This document shows positions 42,936-53,821 of a stretch of 64,000 nt of DNA, piece by piece. The notes beneath the pieces are model-generated. The model had not been told where the DNA came from, ran no database searches, and worked only from the letters and a program-made list of their open reading frames with translations. The first letter of the stretch is position 1, and every line of letters begins with the position of its first letter. Origin of the DNA: Tuctoria greenei. Taxonomy: Eukaryota > Streptophyta > Magnoliopsida > Poales > Poaceae. The DNA lies in NCBI GenBank assembly GCA_036927565.1, contig JAYESD010000005.1, forward strand, positions 88,762,301-88,826,300. The letters are read 5' to 3'. The position numbers and the translations under genes are program-made.

Positions 42936-43760
42936 GTTGGAGCACCTCATCCCGTGAAGAACGTCATGACTACAACAAGACCGCTCGAGCTACTTCACAT
43001 GGACCTCTTCAGTCCAAATTCTTACATAAGCATCGGCAGTAACAAATATGGTTTAGTAATTGTTGATGACTTTTCGCGCTTCACTTGGGTTTTCTTTTTG
43101 CATGATAAGAAAAACTCAAGGAACCCTCAAGAAGTTTCTCAAGCGTGCCCAAAATGAGTTCTCATTGAAGGTCAAGAACATATGAAGCAACAACGGCACA
43201 GAGTTCAAGAACACTCAAGTTGAGAAGTACCTAGATGAAGAAGGGATAAAGCATGAGTTTTCAGCACCTTACTCTCCTCAACAAAACGGAGTTGCCGATA
43301 GGAAGAACCGCACACTCATAGAGATGACGAGAACAATGCTCAATGAATACAAGACCTCGGATCGGTTTTGGGCGGACGCGGTTAACACCACTTGCCACGC
43401 CATAAATCGACTTTATCTTCATCTACTACTCAAGAAGACATCCTATGAGCTACTCATCGGTAACAGGACATATATTTCTTATTTTCGAGTTTTCGGCTCT
43501 AAATGCTATATTTTGAACAAGAAGCCTAGGACTTCAAAGTTCGCTTCGAAGTCCGATGAAGGTTTCTTACTTGGTTATGATTCAAACTCTTACGCCTATC
43601 GTGTCTTCAACAAGACCTCCGGACTTGTTGAAGTAACATGTGACGTGGTGTTCGATGAAACTAACGGCTCCCAAATGGAGCAAGTTGATCCATGTGTGCT
43701 AGATAGAGAAGAAGCTCCTTGTCAAGCACTGAGAAGAATGGCGTTGGGTGAAGTTCGACC
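42936..43760 (+). pseudogene. pol: SIRE-2 integrase core, frameshifted and lacking two catalytic residues
   Basis: First Asp region: LELLHMDLFSP and VIVDDFSRFTWVFFL (42954-43110). A frameshift near 43120 follows. The second catalytic position reads SNNGTEF where family members have DNGTEF, and the Glu position reads NGVADRKNRT where NGVAERKNRT is expected, so two of three catalytic residues are changed. 43324 onward gives MLNEYKTSDRFWADAVNTTCHAINR, the region following the core. Confidence 0.83.
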
Positions 43761-44286
43761 ACAAGAGCCACCTCTACATGTGCATGAGGAAAATGAACCA
43801 CAAGTGGAGTCCAATGATCAAGGGGGAGCTTCCGCACAAGATCAATCTCAAGAAGACGAAAATGATCAACAAGTCAATGAGGGCAACCATCTATGGGGAC
43901 AAGAAGAAGATCATGAAGATACAAGACCGCAAGTGCCACACCCAAGAGTACACCAATTTGTCCAAAGAGATCACCCAATCGATAACATAATCGGTGACAT
44001 CCAAAAGGGAGTAACAACTAGATCTAGCATAGCTAACTTTTGTGAGCATTACTCTTTTGTGTCCTTTTTGGAACCACGCAGGATTGAGGATGCATTGAAA
44101 GATCCAGACTGGGTGGTGGTGATGCAAGAAGAACTGAACAACTTCAAACGGAACGAAGTGTGGGAACTCGTCGAAAGACCTAACGCAAACGTCATCGGCA
44201 CCAAATGGGTCTTCCGCAACAAACAAGACGAACACGTGGTGGTGACAAGGAACAAAGAACGACTTGTGAGGGTATTCACAAGTTGA
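43761..44286 (+). CDS. pol: SIRE-2 integrase-RT linker and RT start
   Basis: Open frame continuing from 43324. A Gln/Glu/Asp-rich linker includes the DNA motif ATCAAGGGGGAGC (43817), also seen twice in SIRE-1. From about 44080 the Copia RT begins: IEDALKDPDWVVVMQEELN, NEVWELVERP, VIGTKWVFRNK. A frame break near 44260-44286 separates it from the rest of RT. Confidence 0.8.
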
Positions 44287-44290
44287 AGGT

Positions 44291-45600
44291 TTGGATTTCG
44301 ATGAAACCTTTGCTCCTGTAGCTAGACTTGAATCAATTAGAATATTGCTTGCATATGCTACTCACCATGATTTCAAGCTCTACCAAATGAATGTGAAAAG
44401 CGTCTTCCTCAATGGTCCAATCAAGGAGGAGGTGTACGTGGAGCAACCTCCCGGATTTGAAGACAAAGAGTTCCCTGACCACGTCTTTAAACTGCGTAAG
44501 GCTCTCTACAGCCTCAAACAAACTCCTAGAGGTTGGTATGAGTGTCTTAGAGATTTCTTAATTGAAAATGGTTTCAAGATTGGAAAAGCAGATTATACAT
44601 TATTTACAAAACACTTCGACAATGATCTTTTTATCTGTCAAATCTATATTGATGAGATTATCTTTGGTTCAACTAACAAATCGTTTTGTGAAGAATTTAG
44701 TAAGATTATGACAGATAGGTTTGAGATGTCTATGATGGGAGAGCTGAAGTACTTCTTGGGATTCCAAGTGAGACAACAAAAGGAAGGGACATTCATAAGA
44801 CAAACCAAGTACACTCAAGACATGCTCAAGAAATTTGGGATGGACAAGGCGAAGCCTATCAAGACTCCCATGGCAACTAATGGACACTTGGATCTCAATG
44901 AAGATGGACCAAGCGTGGATCAAAAGGTATATCGCTCCATGATTGGATCCTTACTTTACCTATGTGCATCTAGGCCTGATATTATATTGAGTGTATGTTT
45001 GTGTGCGAGATTTCAAGCCAATCCTAAGGAGTGTCATTTGACAGTCGTTAAAAGTATCTTGAGATATTTGGTTCATACACCCAACCTAGGCCTTTGGTAC
45101 CCCAAAGGTTCCAAGTTCAATCTCATTGGATACTCCGATGCAGATTATGCCGGATGCAAAGTAGATAGAAAAAGTACCTCCAGCACTTGCCAATTCCTAG
45201 GTAGATCCCTAGTTTCTTGGTCCTCCAAGAAACAAAATTCCATTGCCTTATCCAAGGCCGAAGCGGAGTATGTTGCAGCCGGGAGTTGTTGTGCACAACT
45301 CCTTTGGATGCGACAAACTCTAAGGGATTACGGTTACAATATGAGCCGTATTCCACTCCTTTGTGATAATGAGAGTGCCATCAAAATTGCTCATAATCCA
45401 GTTGAACACTCTAGAACCAAACACATAGACATCCGACATCACCTTTTGAGAGACCATTCAATGAAAGGAGACAGCCATTTCCCATGTCAACACCGAAACG
45501 CAACTAGTCGGTATATTTACCAAGCCTCTAGATGAAAAAAGTTTTTGCGAGCTCCGACATGAACTCAATATCCTTGATGCTCAGAATGTGGCTTGAAAAC
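44291..45600 (+). CDS. pol: SIRE-2 reverse transcriptase and RNase H
   Basis: 414-residue frame (44291-45535) and an out-of-frame tail. Copia RT: MDFDETFAPVARLESIRILL, VYVEQPPGF and LYSLKQTPRGWYE. The catalytic YVDD motif reads YIDE, so the second active-site Asp is Glu. RNase H follows with YSDADYAGC, SKAEAEYVAA and LLCDNESAI, all acidic residues in place, then HIDIRHHLLRDH. A frameshift near 45475 breaks the last ~30 residues; the pol tail ends near 45595. Confidence 0.9.
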
Positions 45601-45687
45601 TTGCATACATGCATCAACTCTTCAAAATATATTGTTTGATCTGCGAATATATACGAATGGGCTAAGCGTTTATGTTCTGGTGACCAC

Positions 45688-45836
45688 GGACTAGTCCATG
45701 GTTACCCGGACTAGTCCGCCCCTGCAGACTAGTCTGCATAATGTCTGGTAGTCCAGACTAGTCCGACCGACCACAGACTAGTCCGATTTAGGCTCTAGAA
45801 GATTTCGGACTAGTCCTATTATTTTTGGACAAGTCC
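45688..45836 (+). repeat. Internal palindrome array after pol (SIRE-2)
   Basis: Sites start at 45688, 45708, 45726, 45755, 45775, 45807 and 45827 (spacing 20, 18, 29, 20, 32, 20). They begin about 90 bp after the pol end and are followed by a C/T-rich leader (ATAACCCTAGCCGCCGCC, then CTCTCTCTCC, 45850-45960). A possible splice donor (TCGGTAAAT, 46063-46071) lies before the second ORF. SIRE-1 10169-10250 is the equivalent. It is likely a second promoter within the element. Confidence 0.72.
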
Positions 45837-46235
45837 AATTTTTAGACTCCATAACCCTAGCCGCCGCCAAACCCTAATCTTCTTCATCCTCACAACTTGC
45901 CCCACGCTCTCTCTCCTCGCTCGAGCTCCCCAAGGCGATTTCCTTCGTCCTCCATCAAATCCCTTCGTGCTTTGGTGGAAAAGGACCTCCATTGCATAGG
46001 GATTGACGACCACGAACTTGTCCGCACCTTCAACCCCTCCATCTCCATGAATTGAGTAATTTCGGTAAATTTTCTTCCCCAAACCTAGAAATCGTGATTT
46101 CCCTCGTTGTTGGCCAAATAGCTTAGTTTCTTTCACCAAATACATGCTTCCTTGATGTATTACATTGATGGTTAACCATTATTGCATTTAGAAACACCAT
46201 TGGACGTCTAGTTAGGGTTTTGGGTGATGAACACC

Positions 46236-46307
46236 GGACTAGTTCGGTCCAAGTACGGACAAGTCTGGTCACCCGGACTAGTCCATACCTGTATGGCGGG
46301 CTAGTCC
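46236..46307 (+). repeat. Conserved palindrome quartet upstream of the second ORF (SIRE-2)
   Basis: Sites start at 46236, 46257, 46275 and 46298 (spacing 21, 18, 23); SIRE-1 shows 22, 18, 23. It lies 92 bp before the ATG. A worn acceptor-like TCTGAG ends at 46394, matching CTTTCAG in SIRE-1. Confidence 0.72.
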
Positions 46308-46398
46308 GTTTTTTTCTGAACTCAACCCTAATTACTCATTCCTCAATGCAATTGCCATCAATTCTCATTCATACCTTGTGTAACCCATTCTGAGGACA

Positions 46399-47951
46399 AT
46401 GTCGAGCACCAACGACGAAATCTCCGATTTCGAGGCCAAGTTGGACCAAGAAGCTTTGCTTCGGTCCTCGACGGGCCAAGGAAAGAAGCGCCAAGAGCGC
46501 CCATCCGAGCCGGCACCCTCACCACCTCAAGCTCGACGCAAGGTCCTTGCTAAGAAGCCTGTGTCCAAGGCTAAGGACGCAATCGACTCCAGCTCGGCAG
46601 CTCTTCGCCAAGTGAAGGGCAAGGGCAAAGGGATTGCCTCGGGTCCGATCGACCCACTCAAGTTGCATGCTCCAAGGCAGGGAAACAGAGATACCTCCGA
46701 GGAGAAGTTCAACGGCAAGGGAAGTGACACTGCTTCCAAACTCAGATTCATTGATTGCTACAGCCGTTCCAAGAAAGTTGCCGATCCTAGGTTTTGGAGC
46801 AACTTTCATGCAGACTTCTATAGTTCGGTCTATCTCACTATGAAGACCCCAGTTGTGCGTAGCCAATGGATTGATTGGGCGCACTTTGAAAAGAAGAGCT
46901 GCTCATCCTTTGACGAAGTGGTTCAAGCAGTTGAGAGGCATGGATTGAAGGATCTTTTTGCCTTCCAGAACAACTGGAATGATGAAGTCATTGCCCAATT
47001 TTATGCTACTTGTTTCTTTGCAAGTGATGCGGAGGAAAGGGTGACTTGGATGACTCATGGATCCAAGTACACCATCACCTATGACGAATTTGCAAGGTTG
47101 CTACATCTTGATAGCTCAAGCAACAACAACTTGGTCATTAACAACATTGGGGTCCTTGAGAAGGACAAAATGAAGTTCCTCTATGACACCTGCTCAACTT
47201 TCAACCCTCCTTCCACCAAGAATATGAAGCCATTCTTTGTGGTCCTCAACAGGGTTCTATGGAAGACTATTGCCCCGAAGGATGGGGATGCAGGAAGTGT
47301 CCAAGGCTATCTCAGGACACTTATGAAAGTGATTAGCAAAGACAGGAAGTTTGATGTCTTTGATTACATATGGAATGACATGGTGAACATCTCCTGCACT
47401 CCTAACAGGTCCTGTGGCTACGCACCTTACTTGATCTTCATGATTGAGAAGGTCACAGGGATCGAATTTCTAAAGGACGTGGAGCACACCCCTCTGAGGC
47501 TCAAAAGCCTCCTCAAGCCACAGTTCAAGCTGCTCCTTCTCCAGTGTCTAGTGAAGAGGCACCAAGGAGAGCTAGAGGTGATGCAAGGGCTGATCCCACT
47601 ACTAGGGCCCCTCCCCAAAAAGGGTCCCCTAGTGGCATCTTGAAGTACCTGGCAGCTATTTTTGCCTCTTGCAAGAAGGCCGAAGTGAAAACGCACAAGC
47701 TGAACAAGGCGAGAAATGCGGACATGCAGTATGTCAAAGAGAATGTCAAACACATTTGCCAAAAGCTGGAGATCGAGCCCATTGGATCTCCGGTCATTTC
47801 TGAAGATTCAGCCTTGGATTTCACTGAGCTCGGCCCTTTGACTCCCTCCGAGCTTGCTTATTTTGGCATTGGGGGCTCGAGTGGATCTACTCCTCCTCCT
47901 CAACCCGAAAATGATGATGAAGATGAAGAGAGAACTGCCAGCGAGGACTGA
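46399..47951 (+). CDS. SIRE-2 second ORF (post-pol protein), one frameshift
   Basis: MSSTNDEISDFEAKL starts at 46399. The first frame runs to 47643, but homology with SIRE-1 shows the true reading moves near 47500 to the frame that ends at 47951, a total of about 515 residues. A basic N-terminal region (LAKKPVSKAKDA, KGKGKGIASGPIDPLK) leads to a globular core: FWSNFHADFYSSVYL, VERHGLKDLFAF, VTWMTHGSKYTITYDEFARL, NMKPFFVVLNRVLW, PNRSCGYAPYLIFMIEKV. It ends in an acidic tail (DDEDEERTASED). No signal peptide, membrane segment or catalytic motif is seen, so 'env-like' would be a position label only. Function unknown. Confidence 0.8.
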
Positions 47952-48422
47952 TGTTCTTAAATCCCCCTCTCCTTCTTTCTGGTGTCTTGATGCCAAAGGG
48001 GGAGAGATTGAGGGGGAGTTACTAGGTCTTAGCTATAGGTTGAGAGATGAGAGCTTCATTTATGCATATTTTGTCTCTTTTGCATTGTAAGACTTCATAT
48101 TATGCTGTTTTGGTACTTTTAATCCTGTGATGAAATGCTATGAATGATTTATGCTCATATTCATGAAATATGTGATTTTGCTCTGTAATTGACATATATG
48201 CTTGTTGTTGATATATTGATGTCAATTATTTCACTATCATCATGGCTACTGCTCTCACTCATTTAGTTTTGCATCCCACCATAATGAGTGCACATATGTC
48301 TTATGTTGTCATTGCTAAATAAGTTTCAAGCTCATATGTGCACACTTCATGAAAATTCTTCATTTTTATCATATTTTGTGAAATCTCAATTGGTTGTCAT
48401 CAATCACCAAAAAGGGGGAGAT
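47952..48422 (+). other. SIRE-2 3' untranslated region with two polypurine tracts
   Basis: No gene. GCCAAAGGGGGAGAGATTGA near 47991 and AAAAAGGGGGAGAT at 48409-48422 repeat the arrangement of SIRE-1; the second abuts the 3' LTR and should prime plus-strand synthesis. Confidence 0.78.
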
Positions 48423-49676
48423 TGAAAGTGCATCTAGGCATCCCTTGTGGGTTTTGGTTGATTTATGATAAACAAATGAGATCGTAACCACATTATTGAG
48501 ATGAGCGCAGGTTTTAATGAAAGAATGAAGAAAGTGCCGGATTTAATGAAAGAATGAAGAAAGCGCCAAAAAAAGGAAAATGAGGATACATTCAGAAAAG
48601 AGCTCAAGAACTAAATAGAACACATCATTGTGTAGGGAGTGTATTGGTGTAACACATCCCAAGAGCTCGAGCATAAAAATCCTCACACACTTCACATTTC
48701 ACATGCAAAACGGACTAGTCGGATATACACTGGACTAGTCCGATATCCTCTCTGGACAGGTTCGGACAAGTCCAGCCCATACGGACTTGTCCGCACCGGA
48801 CTAGTCCGATAATGTCCGGACTAGTCCGATAATGCCTCTGACTAAAATCAGACAAGTCCTCCAAGTGCGTACTTGTCCTATATTCAGTAAGGGCATCACC
48901 ACGCCGGACTAGTCCGATATCACCACAGTCCGAAAACCTTTCTGACTAAAATCGGACTAGTCCGTTCCTAGACGGACAAGTCCGATATTCCTGGACACTT
49001 TGGGTTTCCTGTACGCCGCACACCGGACTAGTCCGGACTCCACAACGGACTAGTCCGGACCCTCGAAACCCTAACAGTAACTTTTGAAAACCCTAATATA
49101 AATAGATGTTCACGGCCCAACTATTAACACTCTCGACCCCCTGCACCGTCACACCGTCCAAGAGCCTAGAAAACACATCTCTTCACACAATCCAATGCAA
49201 GAAATATCAATCCCTTGAGGATTCACTTTGGATCAAAGGAGAGACACGATTCCACATGTTTGGGCTCTTGGGTTTGATATCTAACACACTCCTATTGTTT
49301 TATTGTTGATCTTACGAGTGTGTTCTTGGTGGTGTTTGAATTGTAATCTTAGGGAGCCCTCAACTTGTGAGAAGGTCCGTTGAACTTGGTGATTTGCCCC
49401 TTTGTGATAGTGGAAGAAGAATTGGCCCTTGTGATGATTCGACGAGGTTAGGGTCAGTGAAGACCCGATCCTTTCGTGGGCTCCTTAAGGTGGATGTAGG
49501 TTGCCTCTGTGGGAACTGAACCACGGGATAAAATCGTGTGTCAAACTTGTTCTTGAGTTCTCATATCATATTCTAGGGTTTGATTGATTTAGTCCATCTT
49601 ACGTTAAAACATTCAAATCAAAGTTAATTTGCACTACTAATCGAGGCCTATTCACCCCCCCTCTAGGCCACTTTCA
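48423..49676 (+). repeat. 3' LTR of SIRE-2 (1254 bp)
   Basis: Very similar to the 5' LTR, with the palindrome array at about 48714-49050 and the TATA box at 49097. It lacks the segment equivalent to 39713-39884, replaced by TAATCGA before GGCCTATTCACCC. It ends GGCCACTTTCA. Confidence 0.92.
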
Positions 49677-50146
49677 GATTTCTCCAAGGCTTACACTTTT
49701 GACTTAGCAATATTATGTGTTGCAAATATATCTACTACATTCCCTACCAAGCTCCACATATAAGCTTTACTTAGTGGTAGGATTAGTATAGGCAAATGCC
49801 TTGGTGAGGATATATTTACACTACACAAAAAGGAGTGAATGAGAGAATCAATTGAGATACTTAGAATCTAAATTGAAACTCTCCAGAATTTAAGTGGAAC
49901 TTGACATATAGGCTATGCTTGCTCCATTTACCATTCTATATTTCAACTACCCATAAATATGAAAATCATAAGCCACATAACTACTTAAGAAGGGTAGAGT
50001 ACCATAGCCAATTTTTGCAATACTAGGTAGAGTATTTTGTTGTGCACATGGTACTTTTCAAAGGTAAAACATTGTAGCAACTCAAGATCATCAACCTCAA
50101 GTCTTGACTTTGCTCGGGATGAGCAAAGGATAAGCTTGGGGGAGTT
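49677..50146 (+). other. ATH-C 3' interior with hairpin and polypurine tract
   Basis: Resumes ATH-C after SIRE-2. Non-coding. A perfect 8-bp stem (CTTTGCTC and GAGCAAAG, loop GGGAT, 50108-50128) sits just before the polypurine run AAGCTTGGGGGAG (50132-50144), which primes plus-strand synthesis at the LTR starting 50147. Confidence 0.75.
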
Positions 50147-53100
50147 TGTTGATGGGTGTTATATACCAATTTCACCCGTCGATATAACTCAAATATGTGA
50201 AGGAAAGATCATTTATTGCACACAACATAGTTAGAAATAACCTAGTTCCACTCATACTCGGAGAAATCAGTGCATGCAGGTATTATATACAGATTTGATG
50301 TGAATGCATGACCGCAAGTCAAGTAAACACACTTCCAGCCAATCATATGATGCCATGTGGCTTCCCATGGATCCAATGGCCCACTTACAGGCGGGTACCT
50401 GCAGGTTTTCACCTCGATGCATCTGGAAGGTCAACAAGGGTCAAAATATCAGCGTCTAGGAGCTAGTGGGAGCCTAGTGAAGCCAACCCCAGTTCGGCCG
50501 AACTCCCCAGTTCGGCCGAACTGGTATGCCCACCAAACTCGGTCCGCTTGCACGTGTCGACCCCTAGTGGCTTCCTTGATGCGGGAGTAAGTGAAAACCC
50601 ATGAGATTAGCACGTGAAACCACCTGAGTGAGTGTATAAATAGGGGGAGTGCCTAACCTCACTTCACACACACCACTTGAGCATTCTCTCTTGTATACAC
50701 TAGTTCTCCTAGGTCCTTAGTGGAGGTTAGGTTGTAGAGAGGACCCTCTAGTCCCAAGTCCAAATTAGGAAAGGTATGGCTCATGTATCTTTCTTTACAT
50801 TTGTGACTTTATGCTTTATAATAATATTATTATTAGTCTTTATTTATTCATATATTTGGGCAATGTGTTTCTTGTTTGATTGTTGTTGACGTTTCTTATG
50901 TCATAGATCCTCTCTAGTGAGAGATGAGGTCCGCAAGCGCATGAAAACTGTCGTGTAGCATTTCACCCAAGAGTATTCCCAAGGGTATCGTATTTATCCC
51001 AGAGAAAGGCAATGGAATAAAGTAAACACTACTCTTATGATCAAGCTATGGGATACTAATCAATTATCAAGACAGGGGTAAGTTGATAATATAATGGTAG
51101 TGTGACACACACCTAAACAATCTATTCTAAAGGGGTAAATGGGTCCTAATGGAGATTAGACTAAGAGTTGGGGAGTTACTCCTACAATGCTTCTAATATA
51201 CATATACATAACCTAGGTTAGGTACTAATGAGCATGTCAATGGTGAATATTTATGCTACGTTGTTCAACACATCGACACGGGTTTACACCTAGCAATAAT
51301 AGGCGACTCCCGCCAAGAGCCTGTGGCATAGCCGAACGTGGAGGATTACAAAGGACAGATAGGACTGTCACAACCTATTGCCGACCTCTTCAATTCGTGT
51401 GTCTACGAGACATCCAATGCTACCTAACTATCCTAGAACCATGTTAGCATATTAAGTAAATACCTTAAGATTCGCAGCACAAGCCATCCTAAGGCAATGA
51501 ACTAAATCATTGTTGAACCAATGTTGAGACATAGCATAAGTTATTCATATTAACATCATCATATCATAACTACTTAGACTATAGTGGGGGTTTATAATGT
51601 TTATGATGATAGTGTAATGACATTAAGGTATGATCATAAAGACTATTCCTACCACATGCATGGAATCCACAATCAAACAAGAAATGCTTCATCCAAGTAT
51701 ATAAATGAAAGAAGACTAAATATAATATTTTTATTATACATAAAGTCACAAATATAAGAAAAGATATATGAGCCATACCTTTCCCAACTTGGACTTGGGA
51801 CTAGAGGCTCTCGTGTCTATAGCCTAACTCCACTAAGGACTAAGAGAACTAGTGTATACAATAGAATGATGCTCAAGTGGTGTGTGTTGAAGTAAGAGGT
51901 GAGGGATCCTATTTATAGCTTGGAGAAGGGTCGGTTCCCGCCACCAAAAGCGCGTGAATCAGTCACCACTGACTTCTTCAAGCCAGGAGGAGCCAACACG
52001 TGGAAGATGACCGAGTTTGAAGGAAAGACCAGGTCGGTCGACTTGGGGGTCGCCCGACCTGGTAAGTCCTCCAAATGGTATGTGATTTCTTGCGGTGACT
52101 TCCAGGTGGGTCCCATCCCTTGATATGGGTGCTACACCGTTGGATGGCCTCGGATACTTCTATTTGTGGGGCCATTTGATCCATGTTGTGCCACATGTCA
52201 ACGCTTGATGGGCTAGGATGATATTTTATAGGATCCATCCCCTTGTTTCACTTCAATTCTTTATAAAATACCTGTATGCACCAATTTTTCCATGTACAAG
52301 AGGAAATAGGTTAAATAGAAAGGTGATATGTGTAAGAAATGATATTTCCTCCACATAATTGAGTTATATTGACGGGTGAAATTGGTATATAACAGCCGTC
52401 AACAATTGTGGAGTCCATGTATGTGCTAGGTATAGATGTTATTATGATCTAGTCATAATGTTCATATCTTGTTATCATAAACATCATACACCAACACTAT
52501 AGTCTAATTAGGTATTAATATGATTATTTTTACATGAATATGTTAGTGCTTGGTCCTAAAATAGGTTCAATGATGTTTAGGTTAGTCATTGCCTTAAGAT
52601 GATATTTGTATTCGGACTCTTAAGGTTTTTACTTAACATGTAAGCGTGGTGCTTAGATAGTTAAGTAGTGTTGGCTGCATCGTAGTCCATAGTTTGTAGA
52701 GGTTGGCGGTAGGTCGTGACAGCCCATTCCGTGCATTGTAATCCTCCATGTTCGGCTATGAAGTAGGCTCTTGGTGGGAGTTGCCTGGCAGACCAGGGTA
52801 AGCTCGTGCTCGACATGTTGGACCACTAAGCTCTAGTATTCACCGTTAACATATTCATTTGTACTTTATTAGGCTATGTATATGAGTAATTAGAGCAAAA
52901 TAGGAGTAGTTCCATCTCGTAGCCTCACCCTTGCTAGGACAACCTTACACTTAGAGTAGATTGCTTAGGTGTGTGTCACACTACCCATATCATCAACTTA
53001 CCCCTTTCTTGATAATTGATTAAAATCCCATAGCTTGATCACAAGAGTAGTGTTTACTTTACTCCACTGCCTTCCTTTGGGATAAATATGATACCCTTGA

Positions 53101-53197
53101 GAATACTCTTGGGTGAAATGCTACAACAGTATCTTTTGTACACTTGCAGATCTCATCTCCTACCGGAGATGACCTGTGGTGTTAAGAAATACCAATA
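50147..53197 (+). repeat. 3' LTR of ATH-C, interrupted by solo LTR ATH-F
   Basis: TGTTGATGGGTGTTATATACC to ACCAATA; interrupted at 50884-52404. The remaining 1525 bp is collinear with the ATH-C 5' LTR (1522 bp). TATA box at 50635-50642. No gene in it. Confidence 0.88.
50884..52404 (-). repeat. ATH-F: solo LTR, minus strand, inside the ATH-C LTR
   Basis: 1521 bp beginning TGTTGACG and ending CGTCAACA on the plus strand, flanked by ATTGT (50879-50883 and 52405-52409). Read on the minus strand it is collinear with the ATH-C LTR: GGCTGTTATATACCAATTTC near its start and the complement of TATTTATA (51910-51917) as TATA box. With one LTR and a clean 5-bp duplication, it is a solo LTR left by recombination between the two LTRs of a full element. 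Confidence 0.88.
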
Positions 53198-53202
53198 GTG
53201 TC

Positions 53203-53821
53203 CAACATAACATTGCTACTCGATACCACCCAAAAACAAGTGGTCAAGCAGAACACATCTAATAAGCAAATTAAGAATATTCTACAAAAGACCGTCTTGG
53301 AAATGGGAACAGGATGGAAGCATAAGCTACTCGAAGCACTGTGGGCATACTGTACTATCTATAAAACACCCATCAGCATTTCTCCATTCCAACTTGTCTA
53401 TGGGAAGACTTGTCATCTTCCTATAGAATTACAACATAGAGCCTATTGGGCCATCAAGCCGTGGAACATGGATCTTCTTGAAGCTGGAAAACACCGATTG
53501 AAGAAAATTTCTGAGTTGGAAGAGTGGAGAGACAAGGCATATCATAGTGCCAAAATCTACAAGAAAAGAACAAAAATATGGCATGATAAGAGGATTACGC
53601 CAAAAGAGATCAAACCAGGGGATAAAGTCCTGCTCTTTAATTCTAGGGTTAAACTCTTCGGACTTGGGAAGCTTAGAAGTAAATGGGAAGGTCCCTTCAC
53701 TGTAGTAGAGACCTCATCCCATGGAGAAATCACACTCCGAGGTCATGATGGCCAGCTATTCAAAGTGAATGGACACCGACTCAAACTATTTCTTGAGTCC
53801 CAAGAGGATACAGAAAAATAA
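53203..53821 (+). pseudogene. pol: ATH-B integrase, downstream half
   Basis: Resumes the integrase right after the GTGTC duplication: QHNIATRYHPKTSGQAE, with the catalytic Glu, in a frame that then shifts near 53260. NKQIKNILQKTVLEMGTGWKH, then ISPFQLVYGKTCHLPIEL and KPGDKVLLFNSRVKLFGLGKL read in one open frame to 53821. The C-terminal integrase domain is therefore intact as text. Confidence 0.88.

Larger units (their letters stand above)
38496..49676 (+). mobile_element. SIRE-2: near full-length Sirevirus-type Copia element
   Basis: 11.2-kb insertion in ATH-C with target duplication GATTT (38491-38495 and 49677-49681). In order: 5' LTR, Met-primer site, gag, protease, integrase, RT, RNase H, internal palindrome array, second ORF, polypurine tracts, 3' LTR. 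This Copia order (integrase before RT) and the LTR palindromes fit Sireviruses. It is the same broad family as SIRE-1. Several frameshifts and catalytic substitutions make it defective. Confidence 0.93.
24922..53197 (+). mobile_element. ATH-C: Athila-type element with no pol, host to three insertions
   Basis: Two LTRs of the same family bound a 28.3-kb block with target duplication GTGTC (24917-24921 and 53198-53202) inside ATH-B's integrase. Subtracting CRM-D, SIRE-2 and ATH-F, the LTRs are 1522 and 1525 bp and the interior is about 4.9 kb. It has a tRNA-Asp primer site, a weak gag-like remnant and a polypurine tract but no recognisable pol, so it is a non-autonomous derivative. The terminal TG and CA are mutated at one end each (TATTGATGG at 24922, ACCAATA at 53197). 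Confidence 0.88.
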
